Below are positions 20,903-28,806 of a stretch of 50,286 nucleotides of DNA, one piece after another. The DNA lies in contig JAUZRZ010000068.1 of assembly GCA_030949945.1 (NCBI GenBank), positions 1-50,286 on the forward strand. Direction: 5' to 3'. This stretch comes from Sulfurimonas sp. (GTDB lineage Bacteria > Campylobacterota > Campylobacteria > Campylobacterales > Sulfurimonadaceae). The position numbers and the translations under genes are program-made. The first letter of the stretch is position 1; every line of letters begins with the position of its first letter. Under the pieces are notes generated by a model. The model saw nothing but the letters and a program-made list of their open reading frames with translations. It was not told where the DNA came from and ran no database searches.

Positions 20903-21313
20903 ATGAAAAATTCTATAATAAAAGCAGCGTTAATAGTAAGTATAGGGGCAACTGCCTCTTATGCTTTATCGGCACAATGGTTAGACGACGGTAATGTAGT
21001 ACATACTACTCAAACACAAAGTACAATAACGAGCAGAAGTACAAGCACAACACAGGCAAATCAGGTAACTTTAGCCACAGGTGAAACAGTTACCATAACT
21101 GGTGGAGTCTATGTAAAGTCTACAAATCCTGATGCAGTTGTTCTATGGGCAACACAGAGTGGATATGAGGCAAAAAAAGACAGATACATCAAAGGTGCTG
21201 TTCATATACAAACACCAGCAAATGAGAGCATCGCTGTAGCAAATGCAGTCGCTCAACTAGAAGGTGTCACAACAGCTGCACCAAAATATGCAAGAGCCTT
21301 AATCGCTAAGTAA
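20903..21313 (+). CDS. small secreted protein, possible stand-alone subtilase propeptide/inhibitor
   Basis: 136 residues with a signal peptide (IIKAALIVSIGATASYALSA), a Ser/Thr/Gln-rich linker and a C-terminal segment IQTPANESIAVANAVAQLEG followed by VTTAAPKYARALIAK. That segment resembles the end of inhibitor-I9/S8 propeptides, where a helix is followed by a GV-x-x-AEPNY-type strand. It begins three bases after the subtilase stop, and the subtilase itself has no recognisable I9 propeptide. A chaperone or inhibitor for the neighbour is therefore inferred. Family membership is not certain. Confidence 0.55.
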   Translation: MKNSIIKAALIVSIGATASYALSAQWLDDGNVVHTTQTQSTITSRSTSTTQANQVTLATGETVTITGGVYVKSTNPDAVVLWATQSGYEAKKDRYIKGAVHIQTPANESIAVANAVAQLEGVTTAAPKYARALIAK

Positions 21314-21360
21314 AGAGACAAAACTCTCAAAATAGGAACTATAAGTATTTTATAGTAAAA

Positions 21361-21389
21361 TAACACTATCAAATTTTAGGATAGTGTTA
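21361..21389 (+). promoter_or_regulatory. 10-bp inverted repeat ending on the thyX start codon
   Basis: TAACACTATC (21361-21370) and GATAGTGTTA (21380-21389) pair perfectly around a 9-base loop that contains the AGG ribosome-binding bases. The last paired base is the A of the thyX ATG. A TATAGT -10 at 21351 would place the whole hairpin in the leader RNA. Translational control is possible but unproven. Confidence 0.5.
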
Positions 21390-22229
21390 TGGAAAATGTT
21401 TATGGTATACAATACTCTACTCCAGAAGTAGTTTTACTGCAAGACACAGGTATTGGGGTGGCTGAGAGTGCTGCTCGTACTTGTTATGACTCTTTTACGA
21501 ACTCTGAAAATGATGTTATAAAAAACATAGAACACTCCATGCCAAATACTAGTATGTGTGAAGAGATTAACGCCATCGAGGACTCCTGCTCTTTTAGATG
21601 ACCTCGCTTGGACTTACTTTCACCACTCTATCCTTGAGCATGCAAATCTCTCTTATCTAATCCGTGGAACTTCTCGTGGTGTACTTCAAGAGCATGCCAG
21701 ACACCGTATTCAGGCTATTTCTGTGCGAAGTACTCGTTATACTATGAGTGGACTTATAAACGCTTTTGTAGCTTCACATCAAGGGGGAGGCAAAGAGTTT
21801 TTTATAAACACCGTGCTAAGCTATGATATGTTTGTGGTGTGTGATGAAGCCTATAACCGTTTAGAGATAGCAGGAATGTATGACAAACTTATGTTTCAAA
21901 AAGAGAAAGTGGAAGACTTTTACTCCATTAGTGTTGCAAAGAGTTCTTTGCCCTTTTTAGAAGAGTTTAGAGGCGATAGTGCGAAACTTTATGAGGCACT
22001 TCAAGGTGGAAAGAAAAAACGTAATGTTGGCGATGCTTTTAAACACATCATCACTGACAATGTAAAAGTAGATATGGTTGTCACTTTTAACCTCAGAAGC
22101 CTCAAAAATTATTTTAATCTTCGTGATAGTGGTGCTGCCTTTTTTCAGATACAGTGGTTGGCACAAGCGATGATGGATGTGACACCAGCTAAGTATCTAG
22201 ACCTAATTATAAAGAAGAAAAATGTATAA
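21389..22229 (+). CDS. thyX: flavin-dependent thymidylate synthase (one frameshift near 21580)
   Basis: ThyX makes dTMP from dUMP with FAD and methylenetetrahydrofolate. The diagnostic motif RHRIQAISVRSTRY (RHRxxSxxxxSTRY type) is intact, preceded by FHHSILEHANLSYLIRGTSR. The frame breaks near 21580. Removing one G in GAGGA gives AIETPALLDDLAWTYF, a normal ThyX sequence. About 280 residues when restored. The start codon sits in a hairpin (21361-21389). Confidence 0.93.
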
Positions 22230-22443
22230 ATATATAATACTAACAGCTTTAATGCTAGATGGATGTGCTAACTTTACTATCAATGGAACTATGTGCGATA
22301 GTATCAACAGAGAATCAGGTGCAGTTGTACCTCAAGAGTGTAGAGACTATGATGAAAAAGAAGCTGATAGAGCTTTTCATAAGATAAAAGAAGAGAAAAA
22401 AGTATCTGATAAAGATATAAAATTTGATAAAGAGGAAGAGTAA
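22222..22443 (+). CDS. small putative lipoprotein
   Basis: 73 residues. A short hydrophobic N terminus (YKYIILTALMLDGCANF) ends in a cysteine in a lipobox-like position, although Asp before Gly-Cys is unusual. The remainder is charged with Glu/Lys/Asp repeats and three further Cys. It overlaps the thyX end by eight bases and shares one base with yjdM, so it is part of the same operon. No family recognised. Confidence 0.5.
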   Translation: MYKYIILTALMLDGCANFTINGTMCDSINRESGAVVPQECRDYDEKEADRAFHKIKEEKKVSDKDIKFDKEEE

Positions 22444-22973
22444 TGAGTAGAAGTAGTGTTTGTGAGTTATGTTCGAGTGAAGAGGGTGTTAGTTTAGTAG
22501 AACTACCAGTCAGTGATGCAAGTGAGGAGCAATCAATCTATCTCTGCTCGAACTGTGAAGAACAGATACAAAGCGGCGACTTAGATGAAAATCACTTTAA
22601 CTGTTTAAACGATGCAATGTGGAGTGAAACACCAGCTGCAAAAATTATGTCTTATATTTTATGGAACAGACTAGGTCGTCAAGATATGATTGAGATGATG
22701 TACCTAGAAGAAGATGAGTTAAAACTAGCCGAACAAGCCATAAACGCAGAGGCTAACAAACTAACATACAGAGATGCTAACGGTGTTGAGCTTAAAACTG
22801 GAGACTCGATAGTAATCCTCAAAGACCTAGAAGTAAAGGGTGCAGGATTTACAGCTAAACGCGGGACAACTGTAACTCGTATAAGCTTAGCTCCAAATGA
22901 TGCAAGTCATGTTGAAGGTCGTGTGAATGGAACTAAGATATTTATTAAGACTGAGTTTATTAAGAAAGCTTAA
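22443..22973 (+). CDS. yjdM: PhnA/YjdM-family zinc-ribbon protein
   Basis: 176 residues. An N-terminal zinc ribbon (CELCSSEEG and YLCSNCEEQI) is followed by a spacer and the C-terminal PhnA domain, including DANGVELKTGDSIVILKDLE, VKGAGFTAKRGTTV and the ending VNGTKIFIKTEFIKKA. Despite the old name, the family has no proven role in phosphonate use. It precedes the MazF-like gene by six bases. Confidence 0.88.
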   Translation: MSRSSVCELCSSEEGVSLVELPVSDASEEQSIYLCSNCEEQIQSGDLDENHFNCLNDAMWSETPAAKIMSYILWNRLGRQDMIEMMYLEEDELKLAEQAINAEANKLTYRDANGVELKTGDSIVILKDLEVKGAGFTAKRGTTVTRISLAPNDASHVEGRVNGTKIFIKTEFIKKA

Positions 22974-22979
22974 TTTTAT

Positions 22980-23378
22980 ATGATAAAAGATTTTGATAAT
23001 TGGAATACTGTAAAACAGAAGATTCAAGATGAAGAAGTAGTTGTAGGTTTTAAACAAAGAGATATTTTTTACATGAAAATGGGTAAAAATATAGGTTATG
23101 AACAAGATGGTAAGGGAGATGAATTTGTAAGACCTGTTGTGATTGTCAAAGGTTTCAACAAGTTTATGTTTTTTGCCATACCTCTGTCTACAAAGATAAA
23201 AGATGGTAAGTTTTATTATTCATTTGAGTTTCAGAGAAATGGCGATACTATTGTAAATAATGCACTGCTCTCACAAATGAGACTCTTTAGTACAAAAAGA
23301 CTTTTAAATAAAATAGGTGTTATGAAAAGTGATGATTTTGTAGAGATGAAGATAAAGTTTAAAAAGTTGATTGATTAA
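22980..23378 (+). CDS. PemK/MazF-type toxin without an adjacent antitoxin
   Basis: 132 residues with the MazF fold pattern: FVRPVVIVKGFNKFMFFAIP, then STKIKDGKFYYSF, and NNALLSQMRLFSTKRLLNKIG (the QMRLF-type segment is conserved in the family). MazF toxins cut RNA at short motifs. No small antitoxin gene is found upstream, where yjdM ends six bases before, or downstream, where dgt begins. Longer than canonical MazF by about 20 residues at the N terminus. It may be an orphan or have been recruited to another role. Confidence 0.8.
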   Translation: MIKDFDNWNTVKQKIQDEEVVVGFKQRDIFYMKMGKNIGYEQDGKGDEFVRPVVIVKGFNKFMFFAIPLSTKIKDGKFYYSFEFQRNGDTIVNNALLSQMRLFSTKRLLNKIGVMKSDDFVEMKIKFKKLID

Positions 23379-23379
23379 C

Positions 23380-23397
23380 CCTACTCGAAAGAGTAGG
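23380..23397 (+). terminator. GNRA-loop hairpin after the MazF gene
   Basis: CCTACTC-GAAA-GAGTAGG makes a 7-bp stem with a GAAA tetraloop, two bases after the stop codon. There is no U-run, so it may stabilise the transcript end instead of terminating it. Confidence 0.5.
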
Positions 23398-23455
23398 TCG
23401 TCCCGAAGGAATATAGAAGTGAATTATAGCATAAAATTTAAGAAAAGAAAAGTAA

Positions 23456-24527
23456 ATGAAACCTGAAGATAGATTTTACAAAATAGACAAAGATTTTCGT
23501 AACCCTTTTGCACGTGACCGTGACCGTATTATTCACTCAGGGAGTTTTCGCAAACTAGAGTATAAAACGCAGGTCTTTTTAAACCATGAGGGTGATTTTT
23601 TTCGGACTCGTTTGACTCACTCTATCGAGGTTTCTCAAATCGCTCGTTCTATTACTAACACTTTAGGGTTAAATGAATCTTTAGCAGAGGCGATAGCACT
23701 AGCACATGATTTAGGGCATACTCCTTTTGGTCATGTAGGTGGTGATACCTTAGATGAGTGTTTAAAAGCAGATGGTTTTATTAATGGTTTTGAGCATAAC
23801 TTTCAGAGTTTTCGTGTGGTTTCAAAGCTGGAAAAACGCTATAAAGATTTTGATGGACTTAACCTTACATTTGCGACTTTAGAGGGGATTTTAAAACACT
23901 CTTACCCTTATCATAAGTCTTTTTTACCTGCTTCTATTCATGAGCAGTTTAACTTAGATAAACATCCATCTTACGAGGCGATGATAGTAGATAGGGCTGA
24001 TGAGATAGCCTATACTAAGCCATGATATAGATGATGGTGTGAACTCTGGGCTGATTAGTTTTGAAGACCTCAAAGAGAGTGAGTTGGTTTGTGAGATTTT
24101 AGCAAAAGTAGAGGCTGAGGGTGTGGGAGAAGAGGATGATGAGATGTTTCGTTATAGATTTAGCTCACATCTTATTAACCATCTTGTGTACTCTCTTTTG
24201 GAACACTCAAAACCAAGACTTCAAAATAGCAATAACACGACACCGATAGGAATGAGTAAAGAGTTAGAAACAAAACTCAAAAAACTCAAAAAACTGATGT
24301 TTGTTAAAATGTATCAACATAAAAATATAGTACGCAAAATGTATGCAGGCAAACAGGCTATAAAAGGTTTATATAAAGGTTTGATGGAAGATGAAAAAAT
24401 GCTTCCACAGTTTTACTACAAACAACTCTCTACAAGAAAGAAACATAGAGTAATAGCAGACTATATAGCAAGTATGAGTGATAGGTATGCCCTGAATTTT
24501 TATAATGAAATGTATGGAAAACTTTGA
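23456..24527 (+). CDS. dgt: dGTP triphosphohydrolase (one frameshift near 24020)
   Basis: HD-domain enzyme that hydrolyses dGTP to deoxyguanosine and triphosphate, about 357 residues when restored. The N terminus [20 protein letters not shown] is diagnostic. The metal site is visible in [31 protein letters not shown] and [16 protein letters not shown]. The last motif is split: removing one A near 24022 turns the stop into [13 protein letters not shown]. The neighbouring thyX also controls deoxynucleotide pools. Confidence 0.92.
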
Positions 24528-24530
24528 TTA

Positions 24531-25637
24531 ATGAAAGTTTTTTTACTTTTAAGTCTAGTTTTTCTTTCTTTATATGCTGAATCTATAGATGATAATATAA
24601 CTAAAAGTTTAACTTTTGCACAGAGACCTTGCTTTAGCAAGACTTCTCCAAAACCTCTTAAGTATGACTGGATAAAAACAAAATCTGGTGAGTGGTTCAA
24701 AGGAGAGATAAAAGCACTTTATGGAAATAAGTTAGAGTTCTATAGTCTAGCAGTAGGACTACATAGTTTTAACTTTGACAATGTTATTTGGATAAAAAGT
24801 TATCATATTATTAGTGTAAACATCGAAAATCTTGCAACTTTTCCTGGAATACTGCGTTTAAAAGGGAATAAACTCACGGTAATTCAAGGAGAGAACAGAT
24901 ATGAGTTTGATAGAAAAGATATAGTCTCTTTTGCTCCTGATGGGAAGTATGAGAGAAATTTTTGGTCAGGAAAAGCTACTATGAGCTTAGATACTCGAAG
25001 TGGAAATATTAATCAATATGATTATAGTGCTAAGATAAATGTACAGAGACGCTCAGCTCTCTCTCGTCTTACTTTTGACTACCTTGGAAGAGTAACAAGT
25101 CGAGATGATGTAGAGGTAGCTAATGATCATCGTTTAAATCAAAAATATGATAAATATTTAACACGCTATTTCTTCTTAACACCACTTTTTAGTGAAGTTT
25201 ATACAGATAAATATACAAATATAAACTTGCAACTAACAGCTGGTTTGGGGATGGGGTATACAGTTTTTGATACAAAAAAGGTCAAATGGAATATCTCAGG
25301 GGGTCCTGCATTTATCTATACAAAATATGAAACAGTTGTATTTGGAAATAAAATAGATGATTTTTCTCCAGCATTAGAGCTTAGGACAAAGTATAAAAAT
25401 AGAATTAGTTCGATTACCGATCTTATATATAGCTACAAGTTTACCTATACAAACAGAGCTGCAGGGACTTATAAACATCATATGATACTTACATTTGAGA
25501 ATGCTTTAACATCATGGTTAGATTTAGATATTACTAGTGTTTGGGATTATGTTTTAGAGCCTCAGGAAACATCGCAAAATCAACTGCCACAAAGGAATGA
25601 TTTTCAGTTTTTAATTGGACTTGGAGTGAAGTTTTAA
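24531..25637 (+). CDS. DUF481 outer-membrane protein
   Basis: 368 residues with a signal peptide (KVFLLLSLVFLSLYAES). An N-terminal region (about 45 to 145) contains WFKGEIKALYGNKLEFYS and reads like the small-barrel domain often found before DUF481. The C-terminal barrel (about 150 to 368) has FWSGKATMSLDTRSGN and ends in LIGLGVKF, a typical terminal strand. It starts three bases after dgt. Function unknown; DUF481 proteins are outer-membrane and salt-stress associated in some bacteria. Confidence 0.8.
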   Translation: MKVFLLLSLVFLSLYAESIDDNITKSLTFAQRPCFSKTSPKPLKYDWIKTKSGEWFKGEIKALYGNKLEFYSLAVGLHSFNFDNVIWIKSYHIISVNIENLATFPGILRLKGNKLTVIQGENRYEFDRKDIVSFAPDGKYERNFWSGKATMSLDTRSGNINQYDYSAKINVQRRSALSRLTFDYLGRVTSRDDVEVANDHRLNQKYDKYLTRYFFLTPLFSEVYTDKYTNINLQLTAGLGMGYTVFDTKKVKWNISGGPAFIYTKYETVVFGNKIDDFSPALELRTKYKNRISSITDLIYSYKFTYTNRAAGTYKHHMILTFENALTSWLDLDITSVWDYVLEPQETSQNQLPQRNDFQFLIGLGVKF

Positions 25638-25663
25638 ACGAGACTCCCGAAGGAGAAACGTTT
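25636..25663. terminator. hairpin between the DUF481 gene and rpsU
   Basis: AAACG and CGTTT enclose a second stem, CTCC-CGAA-GGAG. It sits exactly between two convergent stops, so it could end transcription from both sides. Confidence 0.5.
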
Positions 25664-25874
25664 ACAGGCGTGATTCATAACGTCTCATCATATAAAGACG
25701 CTTAAGCATCTTTTTACGAGAAGCAATTTTGAACTTCTTACGTTTTTCAGTTTCCGTTTCGTGGAAACGGCGAGCACGAGCTTCTGTAACGATTAAGTTA
25801 CGGTCAGTTTGCTTTTTGAAACGTCTATAAGCAGCGTCAAAGTTATCATCATGGCGTAGTACAATACCAGGCAT
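25662..25874 (-). CDS. rpsU: 30S ribosomal protein S21
   Basis: 70 residues, basic, with the S21 pattern: [39 protein letters not shown] and a tail of Lys/Arg helices. A strong AGGTGATG ribosome binding site precedes the ATG. S21 assists initiation on the small ribosomal subunit. The gene stands alone here. Confidence 0.96.
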   Translation of the reverse strand: MPGIVLRHDDNFDAAYRRFKKQTDRNLIVTEARARRFHETETEKRKKFKIASRKKMLKRLYMMRRYESRL

Positions 25875-25931
25875 ATCACATCACCTACTTTCTTTGATAA
25901 TTTTATCGAACTTGGAATTATATCGTAATTT

Positions 25932-26123
25932 TTACTCTTTTTTGCTTTGGTTACAATCTTTGTCATTTCCAAAGAAACATCTTCTATTTTTGATGATTTT
26001 ATAAGTAAAAAATCCTAGCATAAGAGATGCCAGAAGTGCACTCATAAATGCCTGAAATAGAGAGTCATGCATATAAAAATTATAACTCAAAATATATATG
26101 ACAATTGCAATTATAAGACACAT
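25932..26123 (-). CDS. small membrane protein
   Basis: 63 residues with two hydrophobic segments (about 1 to 15 and 24 to 42) and a charged Cys-containing tail (NRRCFFGNDKDCNQSKKE). No family recognised. It lies directly behind the chimeric and ArsR genes on the same strand, so it may belong to the metal-response operon. Confidence 0.45.
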   Translation of the reverse strand: MCLIIAIVIYILSYNFYMHDSLFQAFMSALLASLMLGFFTYKIIKNRRCFFGNDKDCNQSKKE

Positions 26124-26140
26124 CTAAATTCCTTTAAGTT

Positions 26141-26410
26141 TTAGTCTTTTTTACATCCAGTATTGATTTTAAAGATAGGGTATAGTGGGCAAAATCCTAC
26201 TGCACCCGTTAAAAGTGGTATAACACCTATTGCTGCAACTATATAGTTTGCACTTGTTAAGAACAAAATACTATCGCATATATCATTTTGGTAAAATAAA
26301 ATATTGTCTTTTTGTATGTGAATAGCTTGGAGGTTATCTTTTAACAAGAGAATTGAGTCTGTATCAAGTTTGTCATAAAAAGGGTAGATAGAGAGGTTAA
26401 TATTTTGCAT
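26141..26410 (-). CDS. chimeric remnant: Crp-type sensor start joined to DUF2892 end
   Basis: 89 residues. The first about 50 (YPFYDKLDTDSILLLKDNLQ, then FYQNDICDSILFLTS) look like the opening of a cyclic-nucleotide-binding (Crp/Fnr) domain. The rest (IGVIPLLTGAVGFCPLYPIF followed by KINTGC) is the end of a YgaP-like DUF2892 membrane protein. The rest of both proteins is missing and the join is in frame, as if one deletion had fused adjacent crp-like and ygaP-like genes. It could also be an assembly collapse. Function as a sensor is unlikely. Confidence 0.6.
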   Translation of the reverse strand: MQNINLSIYPFYDKLDTDSILLLKDNLQAIHIQKDNILFYQNDICDSILFLTSANYIVAAIGVIPLLTGAVGFCPLYPIFKINTGCKKD

Positions 26411-26412
26411 AT

Positions 26413-26715
26413 TTATCCTTTAGAACATTTTATAAGTAGAGGCAGGGTATCTGTTCTTATTTGTTTGCTTTGAAAAAGGTACTCAAGAAGTTCATTTGGG
26501 AGCAGTTTATAGGTTTTCCACTTTCCATTTTGACTTGATGAGACAAGTTTTGCTTCTCTCATCTGTTTTAAGTGACGTGAAACAAGAGGCTGGGAAAGTT
26601 CAAGGGTATCACAGATTTCACAAACACAAAGCTCTTTATCTCGTTTGAGTTGAGCAATAATGTTTACTCTATTTACATCACTTAAAATTTTCGCTATGGT
26701 AACTAATCTTTGCAT
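26413..26715 (-). CDS. ArsR-family metal-responsive repressor
   Basis: 100-residue winged-helix regulator. The ELCVCEICDTLELSQPLVSR segment carries the Cys-x-Cys-x-x-Cys metal-binding pattern on the recognition-helix region, as in ArsR-type sensors of arsenite or soft metals. HLKQMREAKLVSSSQNGKWK is the wing. Divergent from the Cu/Zn exporter operon, with a 7-bp inverted repeat between them that could be its operator. Confidence 0.9.
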   Translation of the reverse strand: MQRLVTIAKILSDVNRVNIIAQLKRDKELCVCEICDTLELSQPLVSRHLKQMREAKLVSSSQNGKWKTYKLLPNELLEYLFQSKQIRTDTLPLLIKCSKG

Positions 26716-26738
26716 CTAATCTCTTTTGAAGTTAAAAT

Positions 26739-26758
26739 ATATAACAATATCGTTATAT
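26739..26758. promoter_or_regulatory. candidate ArsR operator
   Basis: ATATAAC-N6-GTTATAT lies between the divergent ArsR and exporter operons, 24 bases upstream of the repressor gene. The size and symmetry fit a winged-helix dimer site. Binding is inferred. Confidence 0.5.
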
Positions 26759-26784
26759 GAATTATAGCATAAAAGGAATGAGAA

Positions 26785-27027
26785 ATGAAAAAGTTATTAT
26801 TAGTACTGGTTTTAGGTATGAGTTTTTTCTTCACATCAAGCATAGCAGATATGTATAGTACTCCTTCTCAACTAAGTGATATGCAAGAAGATAAAATGAG
26901 TAAAGAAAGCATGCAAACAATGCTTACAAAAATGAAAAATGTTTCTAAAAAAGACAAAAAAGTTATGAAATATAATCCTAAAAAAAGTGCTACTAAATGT
27001 GGTGCAGTAACTATCCCGACACACTAA
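26785..27027 (+). CDS. small secreted protein preceding the metal exporter
   Basis: 80 residues with a signal peptide (KKLLLVLVLGMSFFFTSSIA), a Met/Lys-rich middle (eight Met in about 40 residues) and a single Cys followed by a C-terminal His. A periplasmic metal-binding role is plausible from the composition and context. It is seven bases upstream of the exporter gene and divergent from ArsR. No family recognised. Confidence 0.55.
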   Translation: MKKLLLVLVLGMSFFFTSSIADMYSTPSQLSDMQEDKMSKESMQTMLTKMKNVSKKDKKVMKYNPKKSATKCGAVTIPTH

Positions 27028-27034
27028 GTATGTT

Positions 27035-28120
27035 ATGGAGTATCTAACACTTTATATAAATGCTGTTGTTGATTTAAGTAATGCTATGGCTCCTTACATC
27101 TTGTTTGGGCTTATCTTTGCAGGGTTTTTACATGAGTTAGTACCTGATACTATTGTAAAAAACCATCTAGGAAAAGACTCTGTCTGGTCGGTTATAAAAG
27201 CGACTCTCTTTGGCATTCCTCTCCCAGTCTGCTCTTGCGGGGTTATCCCTCTTGCTACAAGTATAAAAAAGAGTGGTGCAAGCAGTGGCTCAACTCTCTC
27301 TTTTTTAATCTCAACCCCTATAACAGGAGTAGACTCCATCCTTGCGACTTATGGAATGTTTGGGTGGGCTTTTACTATTTACCGAGTTATCACTTCTATG
27401 ATTATCTCTATTATCGCTGGAGTTTTAGCAAACTTTTATGGTGAAGTTGAGAAACTAAAGCCTGCGTTTAGTATGACTAAACCAGTAGAAGAAGAGAGTT
27501 GTGATGGTGGAAGTTGTTGTTCAAGTAGTACACCAAAACAAAAAAGTTTTATAAGACTGAGTAAAGATGCTCTTTCTTATGCTTTTGGCACACTACTGAG
27601 TGATATAGCCTCACCTCTTTTAGTAGGACTGCTTTTAGGTGCTCTTATAACAGTCGCCATCCCTGAAAACTTGAGCGAAATACTTTTAGAGTACTCATGG
27701 CTCTCATACATCATCGTTATCGCTATAGCCGTGCCCATGTATGTCTGTGCAACAGCATCTCTACCGATAGCAGCGGGACTTATGCTTGCAGGTGTTAGTC
27801 CAGGTGCTGCGTTTGTCTTCCTCTCAGCAGGACCCGCGACAAATACAGTGACTATCGGAGTAGTAAAAAAGATGTTAGGAACTCGAACACTTTATATCTA
27901 TCTAGGGACTATCATCATAGGTTCAGTACTTTTTGGTTTTGGACTTGACTACATTCTTAGTGGTGTAGATGTAAAAGAGTTAGTGCATTTACATGAAGAA
28001 GCAAACCTTCTCACAATGGCTTCAAGTATACTGCTTTGGTTTTTTGCCCTTTACTACATGCTCAAACCATACTTCACTAAAAAAGATGAATGTAATGGTG
28101 GGAGTTATTGTTCGGGCTAA
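27035..28120 (+). CDS. SO_0444-type Cu/Zn efflux permease (DUF318/ArsP superfamily)
   Basis: 361-residue inner-membrane protein. The first helix bundle has FGIPLPVCSCGVIPLATSIK, a conserved CxC-containing motif, and FLISTPITGVDSI. The second bundle has the mirrored SLPIAAGLMLAGVSPGAAFV and SAGPATNTVTIGVVKKMLGT. A cytoplasmic loop holds the Cys cluster DGGSCCSS, and the C terminus has another (ECNGGSYCSG). The family exports soft metals. Regulation by the divergent ArsR is likely. Confidence 0.87.
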   Translation: MEYLTLYINAVVDLSNAMAPYILFGLIFAGFLHELVPDTIVKNHLGKDSVWSVIKATLFGIPLPVCSCGVIPLATSIKKSGASSGSTLSFLISTPITGVDSILATYGMFGWAFTIYRVITSMIISIIAGVLANFYGEVEKLKPAFSMTKPVEEESCDGGSCCSSSTPKQKSFIRLSKDALSYAFGTLLSDIASPLLVGLLLGALITVAIPENLSEILLEYSWLSYIIVIAIAVPMYVCATASLPIAAGLMLAGVSPGAAFVFLSAGPATNTVTIGVVKKMLGTRTLYIYLGTIIIGSVLFGFGLDYILSGVDVKELVHLHEEANLLTMASSILLWFFALYYMLKPYFTKKDECNGGSYCSG

Positions 28121-28310
28121 GAGGAAAAAGAGAAGGGAACACTTTTTATATGTGTTATTGTTTGTTTTAAGGGTGGTGTATATAATTGGCACCTTCAAGA
28201 AAGTCAATAAAATGTACAGACTCATATCAAGGTGTATCCTATATTTAGGTAGTTTTTAGTATAGTTCTGTACTTATAACAATAATAATTTTAATACACAA
28301 AGGATATACA
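28121..28310. other. intergenic stretch with no gene identified
   Basis: 190 bases between the exporter and the DUF302 gene. AT-rich, with an AAGGAT ribosome binding site at its end. No convincing terminator or ORF. Confidence 0.4.
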
Positions 28311-28694
28311 ATGATATATAAAGTTACTACAGACACACCTTTAGAGCAAGTAAAAAATGAGTTAGCAGAACATGCGAAGAGAAGTGGTTTTGGTGTTTTG
28401 GGCTCTTATGAGTTTAAAAAGATACTAGAAGGAAAAGGTTTTCCAATAGAGAAGGACATCACTGTTTATGAGTTGTGCAGTCCATCAGCAGCACAAGAAG
28501 CATTAGCTGCGCTACCTGAAGTATCGGTTTATTTACCATGTCGAATTTCACTTTATGAAGAGAATGGTAAAACAATCATAGCTACAATTAACATTTTCGA
28601 TGTTATGAACTCCATAAATGCAAGTGAAGAGTTGCATGCACATATGAATAGTGTTTATAAAGAGTTTGAATTGATAATGAACTCATGGAATTAA
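28311..28694 (+). CDS. DUF302 protein
   Basis: 127 residues with the DUF302 layout: strand-helix opening (LEQVKNELAEHAKRSGFGVL), a central YELCSPSAAQEALAALPEVS where the Cys is conserved in the family, then LPCRISLYEENGKTIIATIN. These small proteins are widespread in Campylobacterota and other bacteria and have no settled function. No signal peptide. It stands between the metal exporter and the Met-rich operon. Confidence 0.85.
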   Translation: MIYKVTTDTPLEQVKNELAEHAKRSGFGVLGSYEFKKILEGKGFPIEKDITVYELCSPSAAQEALAALPEVSVYLPCRISLYEENGKTIIATINIFDVMNSINASEELHAHMNSVYKEFELIMNSWN

Positions 28695-28747
28695 GGTAAA
28701 AAATATTTTTAGATTTCATAAATTCCCTTTGTAGTGCAATAGAAGTG

Positions 28748-28779
28748 CTAACACTTCACTAACACTTATCTGTCATACT
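28748..28779 (+). promoter_or_regulatory. CTAACA direct-repeat promoter of the Met-rich/OMP/two-component operon
   Basis: CTAACACTT occurs twice with an 11-bp period (28748 and 28759), giving CTAACA-N5-CTAACA. A -10-like CATACT lies at 28774-28779, 26 bp after the first repeat, as at 1096 and 16950. The start codon of the first gene is at 28807 after AAAGGA. A candidate site for the OmpR-family regulator encoded in the same operon. Confidence 0.6.
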
Positions 28780-28806
28780 ACGACTATCAAAACAAAGGAT
28801 TACGAA

